A stretch of 64,000 nucleotides of DNA, taken from positions 372,001 to 436,000 of the forward strand of contig NZ_PDLO01000003.1 of the NCBI RefSeq assembly GCF_002631205.1, read 5' to 3'. The DNA is from Neolewinella marina. GTDB taxonomy: Bacteria; Bacteroidota; Bacteroidia; Chitinophagales; Saprospiraceae. A model generated the notes under the pieces. The model was not told the origin of the DNA and made no database searches. It was given only the letters and a program-made list of their open reading frames with translations. A program made the translations under genes and the position numbers. Shown here piece by piece: positions 47,748-57,359 of this stretch (positions are counted from its first letter, which is position 1; each line of letters opens with the position of its first letter).

Positions 47748-50378
47748 ATGCGATTTTACTCAGTCATAATTTTCTGTATTTGTATTCTCAATTTGAATGC
47801 CCAATCCGACGTCTATGAGCGACTGGATTTTCCGGAGAATCTTTCCTCCTCCGAAATCCTGAGCCCCCGGCAATTTTTGGGCTACCGGTTGGGGGAGCGG
47901 TTCACCGAATACGCGCGGTCGGTGGCTTACTTTGAATACCTGGCCGAACAAAGTCCCCGCATCAAGCTCGAACGCTACGGCAGCACCTACGAGGGTCGTC
48001 CCCTGATCCTGCTTACCGTAACCGATACCAGTCTGATGGGCCGGCTGGAGCAGATCCGCAACAATCAGCTGAAGCTGGTGGAAGGCTACCGGATGGCGGG
48101 CACGCAGGTGCAAGAGATCGCAGCCCAACAGCCGGTGATCAACAGCTATAGCTACAACATCCACGGCAACGAAGCCAGCAGCACCGAGGCCGCGATGCAG
48201 GTGGCCTATGAACTGGCAACCACCGAAGACCCCGATCTGCTGAACGCCCTCCGCGAGTCGGTCAACCTTTTGTTCGTCTGCATCAATCCCGACGGCCGCG
48301 ACCGCTACGTTTACTGGTACAACGGCATGGCCCGGGCCACCGGCGGCGAAGAGCCCCGCGACCTGGAGCACTATGCCCCCTTCCCCAATGGCCGGACCAA
48401 CCACTACTGGTTCGACCTGAACCGCGACTGGGTATGGGGCGTCCACCCCGAAAGCCGGGGGCACACCCGCGCCTACCAGCGCTGGATGCCGAACGTCCAT
48501 ACCGACTACCACGAGCAGGGCTACGACGCCAATTACTTTACCACCCCCGGCACCACGCCCCGCAACCTCCTCCTGCCCGACGCCTACGAAAGCTGGGCCG
48601 ATACCTTCGGGCGGGCCAACATCGCCCAGTTCGACCAACAGGGCATCAGCTACTTTACCCGCGACCGCTTCGACTTCTACTACCCCAGCTACGGAAGCAG
48701 CTATCCCTCGGTGATGGGGGCCATTGGCATGCTCGTCGAACAGGGTGGCATCGGCGCCGGCCGCGCCGTGGAGACGGAGGACGGCTTCATTCTTACCCTC
48801 CGGCAGCGGGTGTGGGACCACTACACCACCAGCATCGCCCAGGTGAAGGCCGCGGCCGCCAACCGGGAGGCCCTGGTGAATTACAGCCTCCAGGCCTGGG
48901 ATCCGCTGAACAGCAAGGCGGAAACCACCGCCTACCTCATCGAGAACGACGGCAGCGATTACTTCAACGATTTCCTCGAGATGATGCTCCTAAATGGCGT
49001 GGAAGTGGAGCGCACCCTGGAACCCCTCACCGCCCGCGGCACGGGGTACCGCGGCACCCGCGCCACCGCAGAAAGAACCCACCCCGCCGGCAGCCTCATT
49101 ATTGCTACCGAGCAACCCCGCCACCTGTTCGTGAACAGCATCCTGAGCAACCAGATGGAGATAGAGGACAGCGTGATGTACGACATGAGCACCTGGTCGG
49201 CACCCCTGGCCTATAACCTCGAGGCCTTTCAATTCAACGGTCCGTTACGGGTTGACACCGAGGTGGTAAGCCTCATCGAGCGGGAAGGAACCGTAGCCGG
49301 TCCCACCAACGGCCCGGTTTACGCCTACGTGATCGACTGGAGCCAGCGCAACGCCCCCCAGGCCCTGGCCGAGCTGTGGCAAGCCGACGTGCGCGTCCGG
49401 GCGGCCCTGGAACCCTTCACCTCCGACGAGGGACGGGAGTTCACCGCCGGTAGCCTGGTCATCCTGCGCGGCCGCAACCTGGAAAAGGAGACTGAACTGG
49501 CACAGCTGATGCAGCGACTGGCTGAAGACCACGGCCTGCGCATCGAACGCTTCACCACGGGCCGGATGCGCTCGGGCCACGACCTGGCCAGCACCCGCAA
49601 TTTCCCCCTGCGGGAGCCCCAGGTAGCCATGCTGGTCGACGAGCCTTTCGATACCTACACCAGCGGTCAGATCTACTTTCTCTTTGACTGGGAAACGCGG
49701 CTGCCCGTTACCCGGATTCGCACCTCCGTACTGCGACAGACTGCCGTGCCCAAGTTTGGCAGCCGCTATGGCTACGCCGACCTGAACGACTACGACGTGC
49801 TGATCCTACCCGACGCCGACCACCTCGACGCGGTATTCGGCAAGGAAGAGCGGGAAACGCTGAAGGACTGGATCTCCGCCGGCGGAACGCTGATCACGGT
49901 TGGAAGCACCGCCGAATTCTTCACGGCCGACCGCGACTTCACCGACCAGAAACTGAAGACCCCCGGTCGGGATACCTCGGAAGCCGCCGCCCAACTGAAC
50001 TACCGGGAGCGTACCGACTATTACGGCAAGAAGAACGTGCCCGGCACCGCGCTGAACGCCACCCTCGATACCAGCCACCCCCTGGCCTTCGGCATGAAGG
50101 AGGAGGTGTATACCCTCAAGTTTGGCAGTTCCTCCCTCGTGCCCACTGCCGGCCTGCAGTCGGTAGGACGCTACGCGGTTGATTCCACCCAACTGCTGGC
50201 CGCCGGTTACGCCCCCGAGGCGAGCCTCAACCTCCTGGCCGGTAACAGCTGGGCGGGCGTCCGCAACATCGGCCAGGGCAAGCTGGTCTACCTGCTCGAC
50301 AATCCCCACTACCGCATGTTCTGGCGCGGCCCCAGCCGCCTGATGCAGAACGCCGTGATGATCGTCCCGGGCAGTTAG
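47748..50378 (+). CDS. Exported M14-family zinc carboxypeptidase-like protein
   Basis: The 876-aa protein has a Sec signal (RFYSVIIFCICILNLNAQ) and an M14 peptidase domain. The zinc ligands appear in NIHGNEASS (His-x-x-Glu, about residues 138-142) and HTDYHEQGY (the third ligand His, about 250), with PDGRDRY and FDLNRDW giving the substrate-binding Arg/Asn. The C-terminal ~400 residues include a ThuA/glutamine-amidotransferase-like segment (DYDVLILPDAD, SAGGTLITVGSTAEF). It may trim peptides or peptidoglycan stems in the periplasm. It follows the caspase-like gene on the opposite strand. Confidence 0.85.
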   Translation: MRFYSVIIFCICILNLNAQSDVYERLDFPENLSSSEILSPRQFLGYRLGERFTEYARSVAYFEYLAEQSPRIKLERYGSTYEGRPLILLTVTDTSLMGRLEQIRNNQLKLVEGYRMAGTQVQEIAAQQPVINSYSYNIHGNEASSTEAAMQVAYELATTEDPDLLNALRESVNLLFVCINPDGRDRYVYWYNGMARATGGEEPRDLEHYAPFPNGRTNHYWFDLNRDWVWGVHPESRGHTRAYQRWMPNVHTDYHEQGYDANYFTTPGTTPRNLLLPDAYESWADTFGRANIAQFDQQGISYFTRDRFDFYYPSYGSSYPSVMGAIGMLVEQGGIGAGRAVETEDGFILTLRQRVWDHYTTSIAQVKAAAANREALVNYSLQAWDPLNSKAETTAYLIENDGSDYFNDFLEMMLLNGVEVERTLEPLTARGTGYRGTRATAERTHPAGSLIIATEQPRHLFVNSILSNQMEIEDSVMYDMSTWSAPLAYNLEAFQFNGPLRVDTEVVSLIEREGTVAGPTNGPVYAYVIDWSQRNAPQALAELWQADVRVRAALEPFTSDEGREFTAGSLVILRGRNLEKETELAQLMQRLAEDHGLRIERFTTGRMRSGHDLASTRNFPLREPQVAMLVDEPFDTYTSGQIYFLFDWETRLPVTRIRTSVLRQTAVPKFGSRYGYADLNDYDVLILPDADHLDAVFGKEERETLKDWISAGGTLITVGSTAEFFTADRDFTDQKLKTPGRDTSEAAAQLNYRERTDYYGKKNVPGTALNATLDTSHPLAFGMKEEVYTLKFGSSSLVPTAGLQSVGRYAVDSTQLLAAGYAPEASLNLLAGNSWAGVRNIGQGKLVYLLDNPHYRMFWRGPSRLMQNAVMIVPGS

Positions 50379-50382
50379 TGGT

Positions 50383-51084
50383 CTACCAGAGCAGGCTGCG
50401 GCCAAAGGGCGACCGGTAGCGCCAGTCGCGGTCCCTGCGGTCCGGCAGAACGTACACCAGAAAAACCCCAATGGTGGGCTCGGTTTCCGGCACGGGAGGG
50501 TCGATTTCCCGTTCCAGGCGGAAAAAGGCCTCTACGCTGATGCGGGTAGACAACTGCTGTTCCATCCCGAAGGTGTAGCGGTGCTGCGTCCAGGCGTCGC
50601 GGGTGTCAAAGCGGTACCTGGCCTCGTACTCCGCCACCAATCCGGTGTGTTCCAACAGCTGGTAAGCGATGCCGACGCGGGGACGGACGGCCACTTCCGG
50701 TCCGGATCCATTGTCCGCCAGCGCGCGTTCGTACTGGGAGCGGACGCGCGCTTCCAAGCTAAAAGGACCCTCGCCCAGGGGGTGGGAAAAATTCAGGTCC
50801 GTAAACAGCCTTACGGTGGAAGGCTCGTCCGTATCGTACCGCGGCGTAAACCTCACCCCCGGGGTCACGTCGAGCCGGCCGACAATCCGGTGGTTGATCG
50901 CCCCCAGGAGGAGGACGCGGTTGTCATCCCCCGTATTGACCACCTGCCGGTGCTCCACCTCGAACTGATAACCCCAGTTGGGAGTGACCTCATGCTCAAA
51001 GGAGGCACCGGAAAACAGGTTCAACTGGGCGGGTAGCCAATGGGGAAGGGTCAGCAATAGCGACAAAAGCAGATAGGGACGCAT
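50383..51084 (-). CDS. DUF2490-like exported barrel protein
   Basis: The 233-aa protein has a Sec signal (PYLLLSLLLTLPHWLPAQ) and repeated strands (WGYQFEVEHRQVV, VLLLGAINHRIVGRLDVTPGVRF, FLDLNFSHP-type region, GIAYQLLEHTGLVAEYEARYRF) in the pattern of DUF2490 outer-membrane proteins. The function is unknown. It ends 4 nt from the convergent M14 stop. Confidence 0.75.
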   Translation of the reverse strand: MRPYLLLSLLLTLPHWLPAQLNLFSGASFEHEVTPNWGYQFEVEHRQVVNTGDDNRVLLLGAINHRIVGRLDVTPGVRFTPRYDTDEPSTVRLFTDLNFSHPLGEGPFSLEARVRSQYERALADNGSGPEVAVRPRVGIAYQLLEHTGLVAEYEARYRFDTRDAWTQHRYTFGMEQQLSTRISVEAFFRLEREIDPPVPETEPTIGVFLVYVLPDRRDRDWRYRSPFGRSLLW

Positions 51085-51189
51085 GAGAACAGTAGGGTGG
51101 TCAAAGGTGACAGAGAAAGTAAACGATTATTCGGGATCAACTCATCGGAGTAATTCCCGTTGTACCGGCATTCACTCAGCATCCCAACC

Positions 51190-51984
51190 ATGAGACACTG
51201 CCTTTTTGTTTTGCTCTGCACCTGCGGACTCGCCGCCTGCGCCGATAATAATACGCCCGCTGCGGAAGCAACGGAAGCTACCACTCCCGAGGAAGAAACC
51301 GTAAGCGAAGCAGTCACCGTCCACCCCGTCTACCACGGATCTCTGGTGCTCACCCAGGGCGAACGGACCATCTATATCGATCCCTACGGCGGAGCGGAGC
51401 GCTACGCTTCTTTCCCGGCTCCGGATCTCGTGCTCATTACCCATACCCACCCGGACCACCTCGACCCGGCCACCCTCGGCGCCTTCGACCTGTCCGGGGC
51501 TACGCTGCTGGCTCCCGCGGCCGTCATAGAAGCGGATTCCATCGTCCAGGCTTTCGCCGAACGCCATACCCTGGCCAATGGGGAAACCTATAATTGGCGG
51601 GACGTCACCATCGAAGCCATCCCGGCTTACAATCCCCCGCCCAAGGAGAATTTTCATCCCGAAGGAAAATTCAACGGCTACGTGGTGGACTTTGGCGACG
51701 ACAACCAGCGCTTCTACATCAGCGGAGACACCGAAGGGGTGCCCGCCATGCGTGAACTCCAGGACATTGACGTGGCCTTCGTAGCCATGAACCTGCCGTA
51801 TACGATGGACGTGGACCAGGCCGCCGAATCGGTGCTCGCCTTCGCCCCCCGCGAGGTCTACCCCTACCACTACCGCAACCAGGATGGATCAAAAAGTGAC
51901 GTGGATGCCTTCCGGAAGCAGGTTACCGCGGGGAATCCCGAAATCCAGGTACAGCTGGGCAACTGGTACCCGGACGTAGAGTAA
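51190..51984 (+). CDS. Metallo-beta-lactamase-fold lipoprotein
   Basis: The 264-aa protein has a lipoprotein signal (LFVLLCTCGLAAC) and an MBL-fold domain with the THTHPDHLDP metal motif (about residue 84), GDTEGVPAM and a C-terminal PYHYRNQ. Its short form and lack of an extra domain suggest the UlaG/YcbL-like subgroup, whose substrates vary. It is exported, so it may act on a periplasmic ester or lactone. The start at 51190 gives the lipobox. It converges with the following lipoprotein gene with no spacer. Confidence 0.85.
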   Translation: MRHCLFVLLCTCGLAACADNNTPAAEATEATTPEEETVSEAVTVHPVYHGSLVLTQGERTIYIDPYGGAERYASFPAPDLVLITHTHPDHLDPATLGAFDLSGATLLAPAAVIEADSIVQAFAERHTLANGETYNWRDVTIEAIPAYNPPPKENFHPEGKFNGYVVDFGDDNQRFYISGDTEGVPAMRELQDIDVAFVAMNLPYTMDVDQAAESVLAFAPREVYPYHYRNQDGSKSDVDAFRKQVTAGNPEIQVQLGNWYPDVE

Positions 51985-52617
51985 TCACGGACAGGTATAC
52001 TGCCTCGTGTCGACTACCCGCCGCACGGCATCGGCCCCCAATCCGCCGGTAATCTCCTCTCCCGTGGCCTCCGTAGGCAGCTGCCCGGGGTCCGGGGAGG
52101 TTTCCCAGGAATTGACGGTATAAGTACGGAAGCGGCGGTCCAGCAGGTCCCCGTTGCCGTAGAAACGCATCTCCTCCCGGATCTCATCGATGGTGGTCGG
52201 CTCCGTTTCGTTACCCGGGCCCCCGAAGCGCCACTCGCCGGCGGTCAGGTGAGCGAAGTACATATCCTCCCCGTCGTAGTAGTAACTCTCGGAAAGGGAA
52301 GCGTGGTCGCCCTGGGTAAATTCGTGGGCCGTCCGCACGAGCTCATCACCCGCGTAGCAGAAAATGAACTGACCACTGACGGGGTCATCTGGGCAGGTGT
52401 ACCCCACGGTATCGCAGCGCAGCTGCCCGTTGCGTTCCATTTCCCGCGTCCGGTCGTAGCGTTTCTGACTCCACTCGAGTCCGGCGGCCGAGTTAGTCGT
52501 ATATCCCGTTTGGGGCGTCGGGGCGGGCGGGGCAGCGGGCTCCTCGGGGCTGTCGCTACAGGCGGCCAGCAGCATGAGGGCGATATACGGTAGTAAGCGG
52601 GTGGGGGAGAAGGTCAT
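51985..52617 (-). CDS. Hypothetical lipoprotein
   Basis: I do not recognise a family. The 210-aa protein has a lipoprotein signal (ALMLLAACSDSP, Cys 20), a Pro/Ala-rich linker, a Cys pair (RCDTVGYTCPDDP) that could form a disulfide, and a C-terminal acidic and Tyr-rich region. Its stop is adjacent to that of the convergent MBL gene. The hydroxypyruvate-isomerase-like gene lies 11 nt upstream on the same strand, so the two may be cotranscribed. Confidence 0.7.
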   Translation of the reverse strand: MTFSPTRLLPYIALMLLAACSDSPEEPAAPPAPTPQTGYTTNSAAGLEWSQKRYDRTREMERNGQLRCDTVGYTCPDDPVSGQFIFCYAGDELVRTAHEFTQGDHASLSESYYYDGEDMYFAHLTAGEWRFGGPGNETEPTTIDEIREEMRFYGNGDLLDRRFRTYTVNSWETSPDPGQLPTEATGEEITGGLGADAVRRVVDTRQYTCP

Positions 52618-52628
52618 GGACTGGATGG

Positions 52629-53555
52629 TTATACCGGTACATCCACCTTGCGGTAGGCCTCCACGACGGCGCGCTCACCGGTTTCCCCTTCCTGGCTGTT
52701 GCCGTGCTCCATGCCGTATACGCCCCGGAATCCTTTGTTGTGGATGTGGGCGAGTACCCGTTCGTAGTTGATCTCCCCGGTAGTGGGTTCCTTGCGGCCG
52801 GGGTTGTCCCCGATCTGGAAGTAGCCGATCTCGTCCCAGGCGGCGTCGATGTTGGGGATCAGGTTTCCTTCCTGGATCTGCTGGTGGTAGATGTCGTAGA
52901 GAATCTTGCAGGAGGGGCTGCCTACGGCCTGACAGATGGCGTAGCCCTGGGCGGCCTTGGTCAGGAAGAGTCCGGGGTGGTCGCGGTAGTTCAGCGGTTC
53001 CAGCACCATCACGAGTCCGTGGGGCTCCAGAATGGCCGCGCCCTGCTTCAGGGTTTCCACCACGTTAGCCATCTGGTAAAATGGCTCGAGGCGCATCTGT
53101 ACGAAGCCGGGCACCACCGTCATCCATTTGGCGTTGCAGCGCTTGGCTACTTCCACGGCGTTGCGGATGTCGGCCAGGAAGGCCTCACGGTGTTCCCCAG
53201 CCCCGTTGGTCAGGGTGGGTTCCCGCCAGTTGATCTTGTTGGCTACGAATACCCCCATCTGCATGTCCTTCGCGGCCAGCAGCTCCCCGATCTTTTTCTG
53301 CATTTCCGGCTCCCGGCCGCCCATGCCGTTGTCCTCCCAGGCGTGGAAGCCCATATCGGCGGCCCAGCGTACCTGGTCCAGGTAATCTTCTCCCGCCAGG
53401 TTGCGGAACATACCGGCGTGGGGGGCGAAGGCCAGGTTGAAGCGAGTACCGTCGGGCGGGGTCGCGGGTGCCGGGGGACGAGGAGAAGCCGCCGCGGCCA
53501 GGGGAGCCAGTCCCAGGGCTGCGGTGGTAAGTTTAAGGGCGCTACGGCGGTGCAT
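52629..53555 (-). CDS. Hydroxypyruvate isomerase-like TIM-barrel protein with Tat-like signal
   Basis: The 308-aa protein belongs to the xylose isomerase-like TIM-barrel group: ADMGFHAWEDNGMGGREP, MQMGVFVANKINW, WMTVVPGF, MVLEPLNYRDHPG (metal Glu), ILYDIYHQQIQEGNL (metal Asp-His), YFQIGDNPGRKEPTTGEINY and GMEHGNS. These cover the hydroxypyruvate isomerase (Hyi) signature. The start HRRSALKLTTAALGLAPLAAAAS resembles a Tat signal, so it is probably exported, which is odd for Hyi; related exported sugar-phosphate isomerases/epimerases are common in this phylum. ATG 53555 is chosen for that signal. Confidence 0.85.
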   Translation of the reverse strand: MHRRSALKLTTAALGLAPLAAAASPRPPAPATPPDGTRFNLAFAPHAGMFRNLAGEDYLDQVRWAADMGFHAWEDNGMGGREPEMQKKIGELLAAKDMQMGVFVANKINWREPTLTNGAGEHREAFLADIRNAVEVAKRCNAKWMTVVPGFVQMRLEPFYQMANVVETLKQGAAILEPHGLVMVLEPLNYRDHPGLFLTKAAQGYAICQAVGSPSCKILYDIYHQQIQEGNLIPNIDAAWDEIGYFQIGDNPGRKEPTTGEINYERVLAHIHNKGFRGVYGMEHGNSQEGETGERAVVEAYRKVDVPV

Positions 53556-53652
53556 GATCAGTGTTTTCGTGGGGCTTAAACATACGTTGCCCGGCCGAGA
53601 ATGGGAAACCGGAACCCGCTGGCGCAATCGATTTACTTTCTAGCGGGCTTGT

Positions 53653-53660
53653 TATCTTGC
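53653..53660 (+). promoter_or_regulatory. PA14 lipoprotein gene -7 box
   Basis: TATCTTGC lies only 3 nt before the ATG at 53664. A transcript from it would start at or inside the start codon. Confidence 0.45.
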
Positions 53661-53663
53661 GTC

Positions 53664-55379
53664 ATGCTGAAGTACATCCTGTTCTCCGCGGTGCTGTTCG
53701 CCGCCGCCTGTTCGACCGACCCCCTGGAAGTGCAAACCATCGAGACCGGGGAGCGGGCGCCGGACGACGGTCTCCAGCCGCTGGAGATGAATTCCGCCCC
53801 GGAAGGCTGGGTAATGGCCGACGGTGTGCTCACGGCCACGGGCCCGGCCCGGCTGGAATTACTGCCGAATCACGAAGCGGTAACCCTGGCCTTCAGTTTT
53901 CGCCTGGATGAGGAGGGGGAGGCCCGGCTGTTACTGGGCGGCACCCACGCCCTGACATTGCCCACGCTCGACCTCGATACAACGGTGAGCAAACGCGCGG
54001 AGGTTTCCGCGACCCCGGGGGTATGGCAAAACCTGGAGCTGGCCTACCTGCCCGCCCGCGGGCAAGACCCTCCCTTGCTGGTGGCCACCTACCTGAACGG
54101 TAACCTTATCTACTACCAGCAGCCCCTGCCCGCCACCGGGGGGGGAGCGGGTGGCCCCCTCACGTTGGAACTCCTCCAGGGGGAAATGTCGCTGACGAAT
54201 ATGCGCAGCCTCGGGCAAGCGGGCCGTTCCTCCGCCGTCGATAGTGCCGGTGAAGTTGAGCTGAGTCTGCCCCTCATCCGCTACGCCTACTACGACATCG
54301 CCGGTAACCCGGAGGATGTGACCGACTACGCATCCCTCACCCCGACGAAGCAGGGCTACATTTCCCGCTTCGACCTCGATGGCCTGCGGGAGAAGGGGAG
54401 CGGCTACGCCTTGCGGTTTACCTCCGAGCTGGATATTCCCAAGGCCGGCACCTACAAATTCCGCATCACTTCCCCGGCCTCCACCCGACTCTACATCGAC
54501 GATGAACTGGTGGTCGACCTGGGCGGTCGCGTCGAAGGGATTGAGGGGGGAGGCTCCGTCGAGCTTGGTGAGGGAAATCACCGGGTACGGCTGGACCACT
54601 ACCAGTTCACCGGCTGGAATCACCTGAAGGTGAAATACGCCCTGGAGGGACAGGAGTTCGCGAGCTTCAACGACATGCCGGAGGACCGGGCCGTGGCCAC
54701 ACCCCGCAGCGGAGAACCCCTGGCCATCGAGGCGGATGAGCGGCCCTACCTGCTGCGCAGCTTTCTGAATTTTCCGCCCGCCCGGGTCTACGACTACACC
54801 GACAAGCGCACCCACGTAATCAACGTCGGGGAAGCCCGGGGGCCCCACTACAGTTACGACCTACGCAACGGTAGTCTCCTGCAGGCCTGGCGGGGCCCCT
54901 ACCTCGACGTGAGTGAAATGTGGGTGGGCCGCGGTGAGCCCCAGGTAGCTCGTGCCCTGGCGCCCGTGGTGGCCTTCGACGGCCGTCCGCAGTGGAACAC
55001 GGATACCGACGCCTGGCCGGAACACGCGGAGGATTTCCACCACCTGCGCTACGAACTGGACGGCGCTGGGCGGCCAACCTTCTTCTTCGCTACCCCCGGA
55101 GGCGGGGAGGTATCCGATGAGATTGTACCCACCGACCGGGGACTGCGCCGCACCTTGATCAACCACAGCACGGACGAAATCCTGGTCACCAGCGTAGTGG
55201 CCGCCGCTGCCATCCGGGAAACCGGGAAGGGCAGCTTCGAACTGGTCGATCCGGGCCTGCAGGTCAGCATCGATCAGCTGGCCAGCGGCGGACTGCGCCT
55301 GCTCCGCGGGGAGGGTACCCAACGGCTGGTGGCCGAGCTTCCGCCGGGTGAGCAGCTCACCTATTCCCTGAATTGGTAA
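53664..55379 (+). CDS. Large lipoprotein with PA14-like domain
   Basis: The 571-aa protein has a lipoprotein signal (YILFSAVLFAAAC, Cys about 16), a beta-sandwich region resembling DUF1080/LamG-type folds (residues 40-190), then a PA14-like segment with LRFTSELDIPKAGTYKFRI, STRLYIDDELVVDLGG and HRVRLDHYQFTGWNHLKVKY. A C-terminal beta-rich region (about 380-571) is unassigned. PA14 domains often bind carbohydrate. It is followed 45 nt later by the propeller-cupredoxin gene on the same strand, so they may act together on a sugar. The ATG is supported by the upstream box. Confidence 0.8.
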   Translation: MLKYILFSAVLFAAACSTDPLEVQTIETGERAPDDGLQPLEMNSAPEGWVMADGVLTATGPARLELLPNHEAVTLAFSFRLDEEGEARLLLGGTHALTLPTLDLDTTVSKRAEVSATPGVWQNLELAYLPARGQDPPLLVATYLNGNLIYYQQPLPATGGGAGGPLTLELLQGEMSLTNMRSLGQAGRSSAVDSAGEVELSLPLIRYAYYDIAGNPEDVTDYASLTPTKQGYISRFDLDGLREKGSGYALRFTSELDIPKAGTYKFRITSPASTRLYIDDELVVDLGGRVEGIEGGGSVELGEGNHRVRLDHYQFTGWNHLKVKYALEGQEFASFNDMPEDRAVATPRSGEPLAIEADERPYLLRSFLNFPPARVYDYTDKRTHVINVGEARGPHYSYDLRNGSLLQAWRGPYLDVSEMWVGRGEPQVARALAPVVAFDGRPQWNTDTDAWPEHAEDFHHLRYELDGAGRPTFFFATPGGGEVSDEIVPTDRGLRRTLINHSTDEILVTSVVAAAAIRETGKGSFELVDPGLQVSIDQLASGGLRLLRGEGTQRLVAELPPGEQLTYSLNW

Positions 55380-55424
55380 TCCTTCCCTGTCCCTCCCTTC
55401 TCTTGCCCCGTCAAACTGTTACTC

Positions 55425-57347
55425 ATGCGACCGCTTTTCCTTGTTTGCTGCCTTGCCCTCAGCGCCTTACTTCTGGCGCAGCAGGAGTCCGACTTCTACC
55501 AACTCGAAGCGGTGAACATCCCCGAGGAGATCAAGCTCGAGGTCGGGGGGATGGACTTCCTGCCAGATGGGAAACTGGCCGTAACCACCCGGCGGGGAGA
55601 AGTATGGATCATCGCCAATCCCACGGGCGAGGCCACCTATTCCCTCTTTGCCCGCGGGCTGCACGAACCCCTCGGATTGAGTGCCCGCGACGGAGCCATC
55701 TACGTTGCCCAACGCGGAGAAGTGACGAAACTCACGGACCGTGACGGGGACGGGACGGCTGATGTGTACGAAACAGTGTACGATATGCCCCTTACCGGCA
55801 ACTACCACGAATACCACTACGGCCCCCTGTTCCAGCCCGACGGAAGCTTCCTCACTACCCGCAACGTAGGCTGGGAAGGCAAGGGAGTAAGCAAGTCCCC
55901 CTTCCGCGGCTGGATGATGCAGTACAACTCCGCCAACGGAAAACTTATCCCCTACGCCGCGGGCATGCGCAGTCCGGCCGGTTTCGGCACCAACCTGGAG
56001 GGAGAGGTTTTCGTAGCCGAGAACCAGGGCGACTGGATCGGCTCGGGGCGGATCACCCACCTCCGAAAGGGTGATTTTGCCGGCCACCCCGCTAGCCTGC
56101 GGTGGGCCGGGGAGCCGGGATCGGACGTCAACCTGAAGGAAAGCGACCTCAACGACGATTTCCAGACCATGTACCAGGCCCGCAAGGAGCTGGGCAACGT
56201 GAAACTCCCCGCCGTATGGTTCCCCCACGGCATCCTGGGCATCTCCACCGCCGCCATTCTGGCCGACAACACCGAAGGAGCCTTCGGGCCCTTTGCCGGT
56301 CACTTGCTGGTGAGCGACCAGGGGCAGAGCAAGATCATGCGGGTGGCCCTGGAGAAGGTGGACGGCGAATACCAGGGAGTGGTCTTCCCCTTCCGGGAAG
56401 GGTTCAGCTCCGGACTGTTGCGCCTGAACTTCGGCCCCGACAAAGCCCTCTACGCCGGACAGACCGCCCGCGGTTGGGCCGCAACGGGCGGCAAAGAATT
56501 TGCCCTGGAACGCTTGAAATGGACGGGGAAGGTACCCTTTGAAATGTACGCGGTGCGCGCCACGGAGGATGGCTTCTCCATTGAATTTACCAAACCCGTG
56601 GCGGCGGCAACGGTCCGCCCCTCCAGCTTCAACATCCAGAACTTCACCTACCGCTACCACCACAACTACGGCAGCCCGGTGGTGGACATCCAGGCCAATC
56701 CGGTAACCGCGGCGGAATTGCAGCCCGACGGCAAGACGGTGAGGGTGAAGGTCGACGGTTTCCGCCCCGGCTACATCTACGAGATCAAACTGGCCCGCCT
56801 GCGCGGTGCGGCCGGTGACCGCCTGCTGCACGACTTCGGCTATTACACCCTGAACGCCATCCCGGGTGGCGGCAGCGGATCAGCAGCGGCGACGACGGAC
56901 CTCGCCGATGCCGAATCCTCCGCCAAACGCCCCATGGAGATGCCGGCAGACTGGAACGGGAAGTTCGACGAGGAAATCGTCCTGGAATCTGCCCTCGGCA
57001 TGAAGTTCAAGCAACAATACCTCACGGCCCGCCCCGGGGCGCGCATCAAGTTCACCTTCCGCAATCCGGACGATATGGAGCACAACTTCGTGCTCACCAG
57101 CGGCAAAATGGGCGACCGGGTCGGCCAGGCCGCCCTGGCCCTGGGGCTGCAGGGGGCGGCTATGGACTACATCCCGGACATTCCCGAGGTACTGGTCCAC
57201 ACTGAACTGGTGGCCCCGGAAACGGAGGATACGATCTACTTTACGGCCCCCACCAAACCGGGTACCTACGAGTACGTCTGTACCGTCCCCGGCCACTACC
57301 AGGTGATGCGCGGGGTACTGGTGGTCAAGGAATCAGCGTCGCGGTAG
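55425..57347 (+). CDS. Exported propeller (sorbosone-dehydrogenase-like) protein with C-terminal cupredoxin
   Basis: The 640-aa protein has a Sec signal (RPLFLVCCLALSALLLAQ), a soluble-quinoprotein-like beta-propeller (about 30-370; FLPDGKLAVTTRRGEVW, HEPLGLSARDGAIYVAQRGEV, FGTNLEGEVFVAENQGDW), a linker, and a C-terminal plastocyanin/azurin-like domain. The copper ligands fit: His in MEHNFVL, and Cys, His and Met in CTVPGHYQVMRG. It probably takes electrons from a sugar oxidation and passes them to the respiratory chain through a type 1 copper. No PQQ-specific residue can be confirmed by eye. It follows the PA14 lipoprotein gene. Confidence 0.8.
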   Translation: MRPLFLVCCLALSALLLAQQESDFYQLEAVNIPEEIKLEVGGMDFLPDGKLAVTTRRGEVWIIANPTGEATYSLFARGLHEPLGLSARDGAIYVAQRGEVTKLTDRDGDGTADVYETVYDMPLTGNYHEYHYGPLFQPDGSFLTTRNVGWEGKGVSKSPFRGWMMQYNSANGKLIPYAAGMRSPAGFGTNLEGEVFVAENQGDWIGSGRITHLRKGDFAGHPASLRWAGEPGSDVNLKESDLNDDFQTMYQARKELGNVKLPAVWFPHGILGISTAAILADNTEGAFGPFAGHLLVSDQGQSKIMRVALEKVDGEYQGVVFPFREGFSSGLLRLNFGPDKALYAGQTARGWAATGGKEFALERLKWTGKVPFEMYAVRATEDGFSIEFTKPVAAATVRPSSFNIQNFTYRYHHNYGSPVVDIQANPVTAAELQPDGKTVRVKVDGFRPGYIYEIKLARLRGAAGDRLLHDFGYYTLNAIPGGGSGSAAATTDLADAESSAKRPMEMPADWNGKFDEEIVLESALGMKFKQQYLTARPGARIKFTFRNPDDMEHNFVLTSGKMGDRVGQAALALGLQGAAMDYIPDIPEVLVHTELVAPETEDTIYFTAPTKPGTYEYVCTVPGHYQVMRGVLVVKESASR

Positions 57348-57359
57348 CCATTGTTTGGA

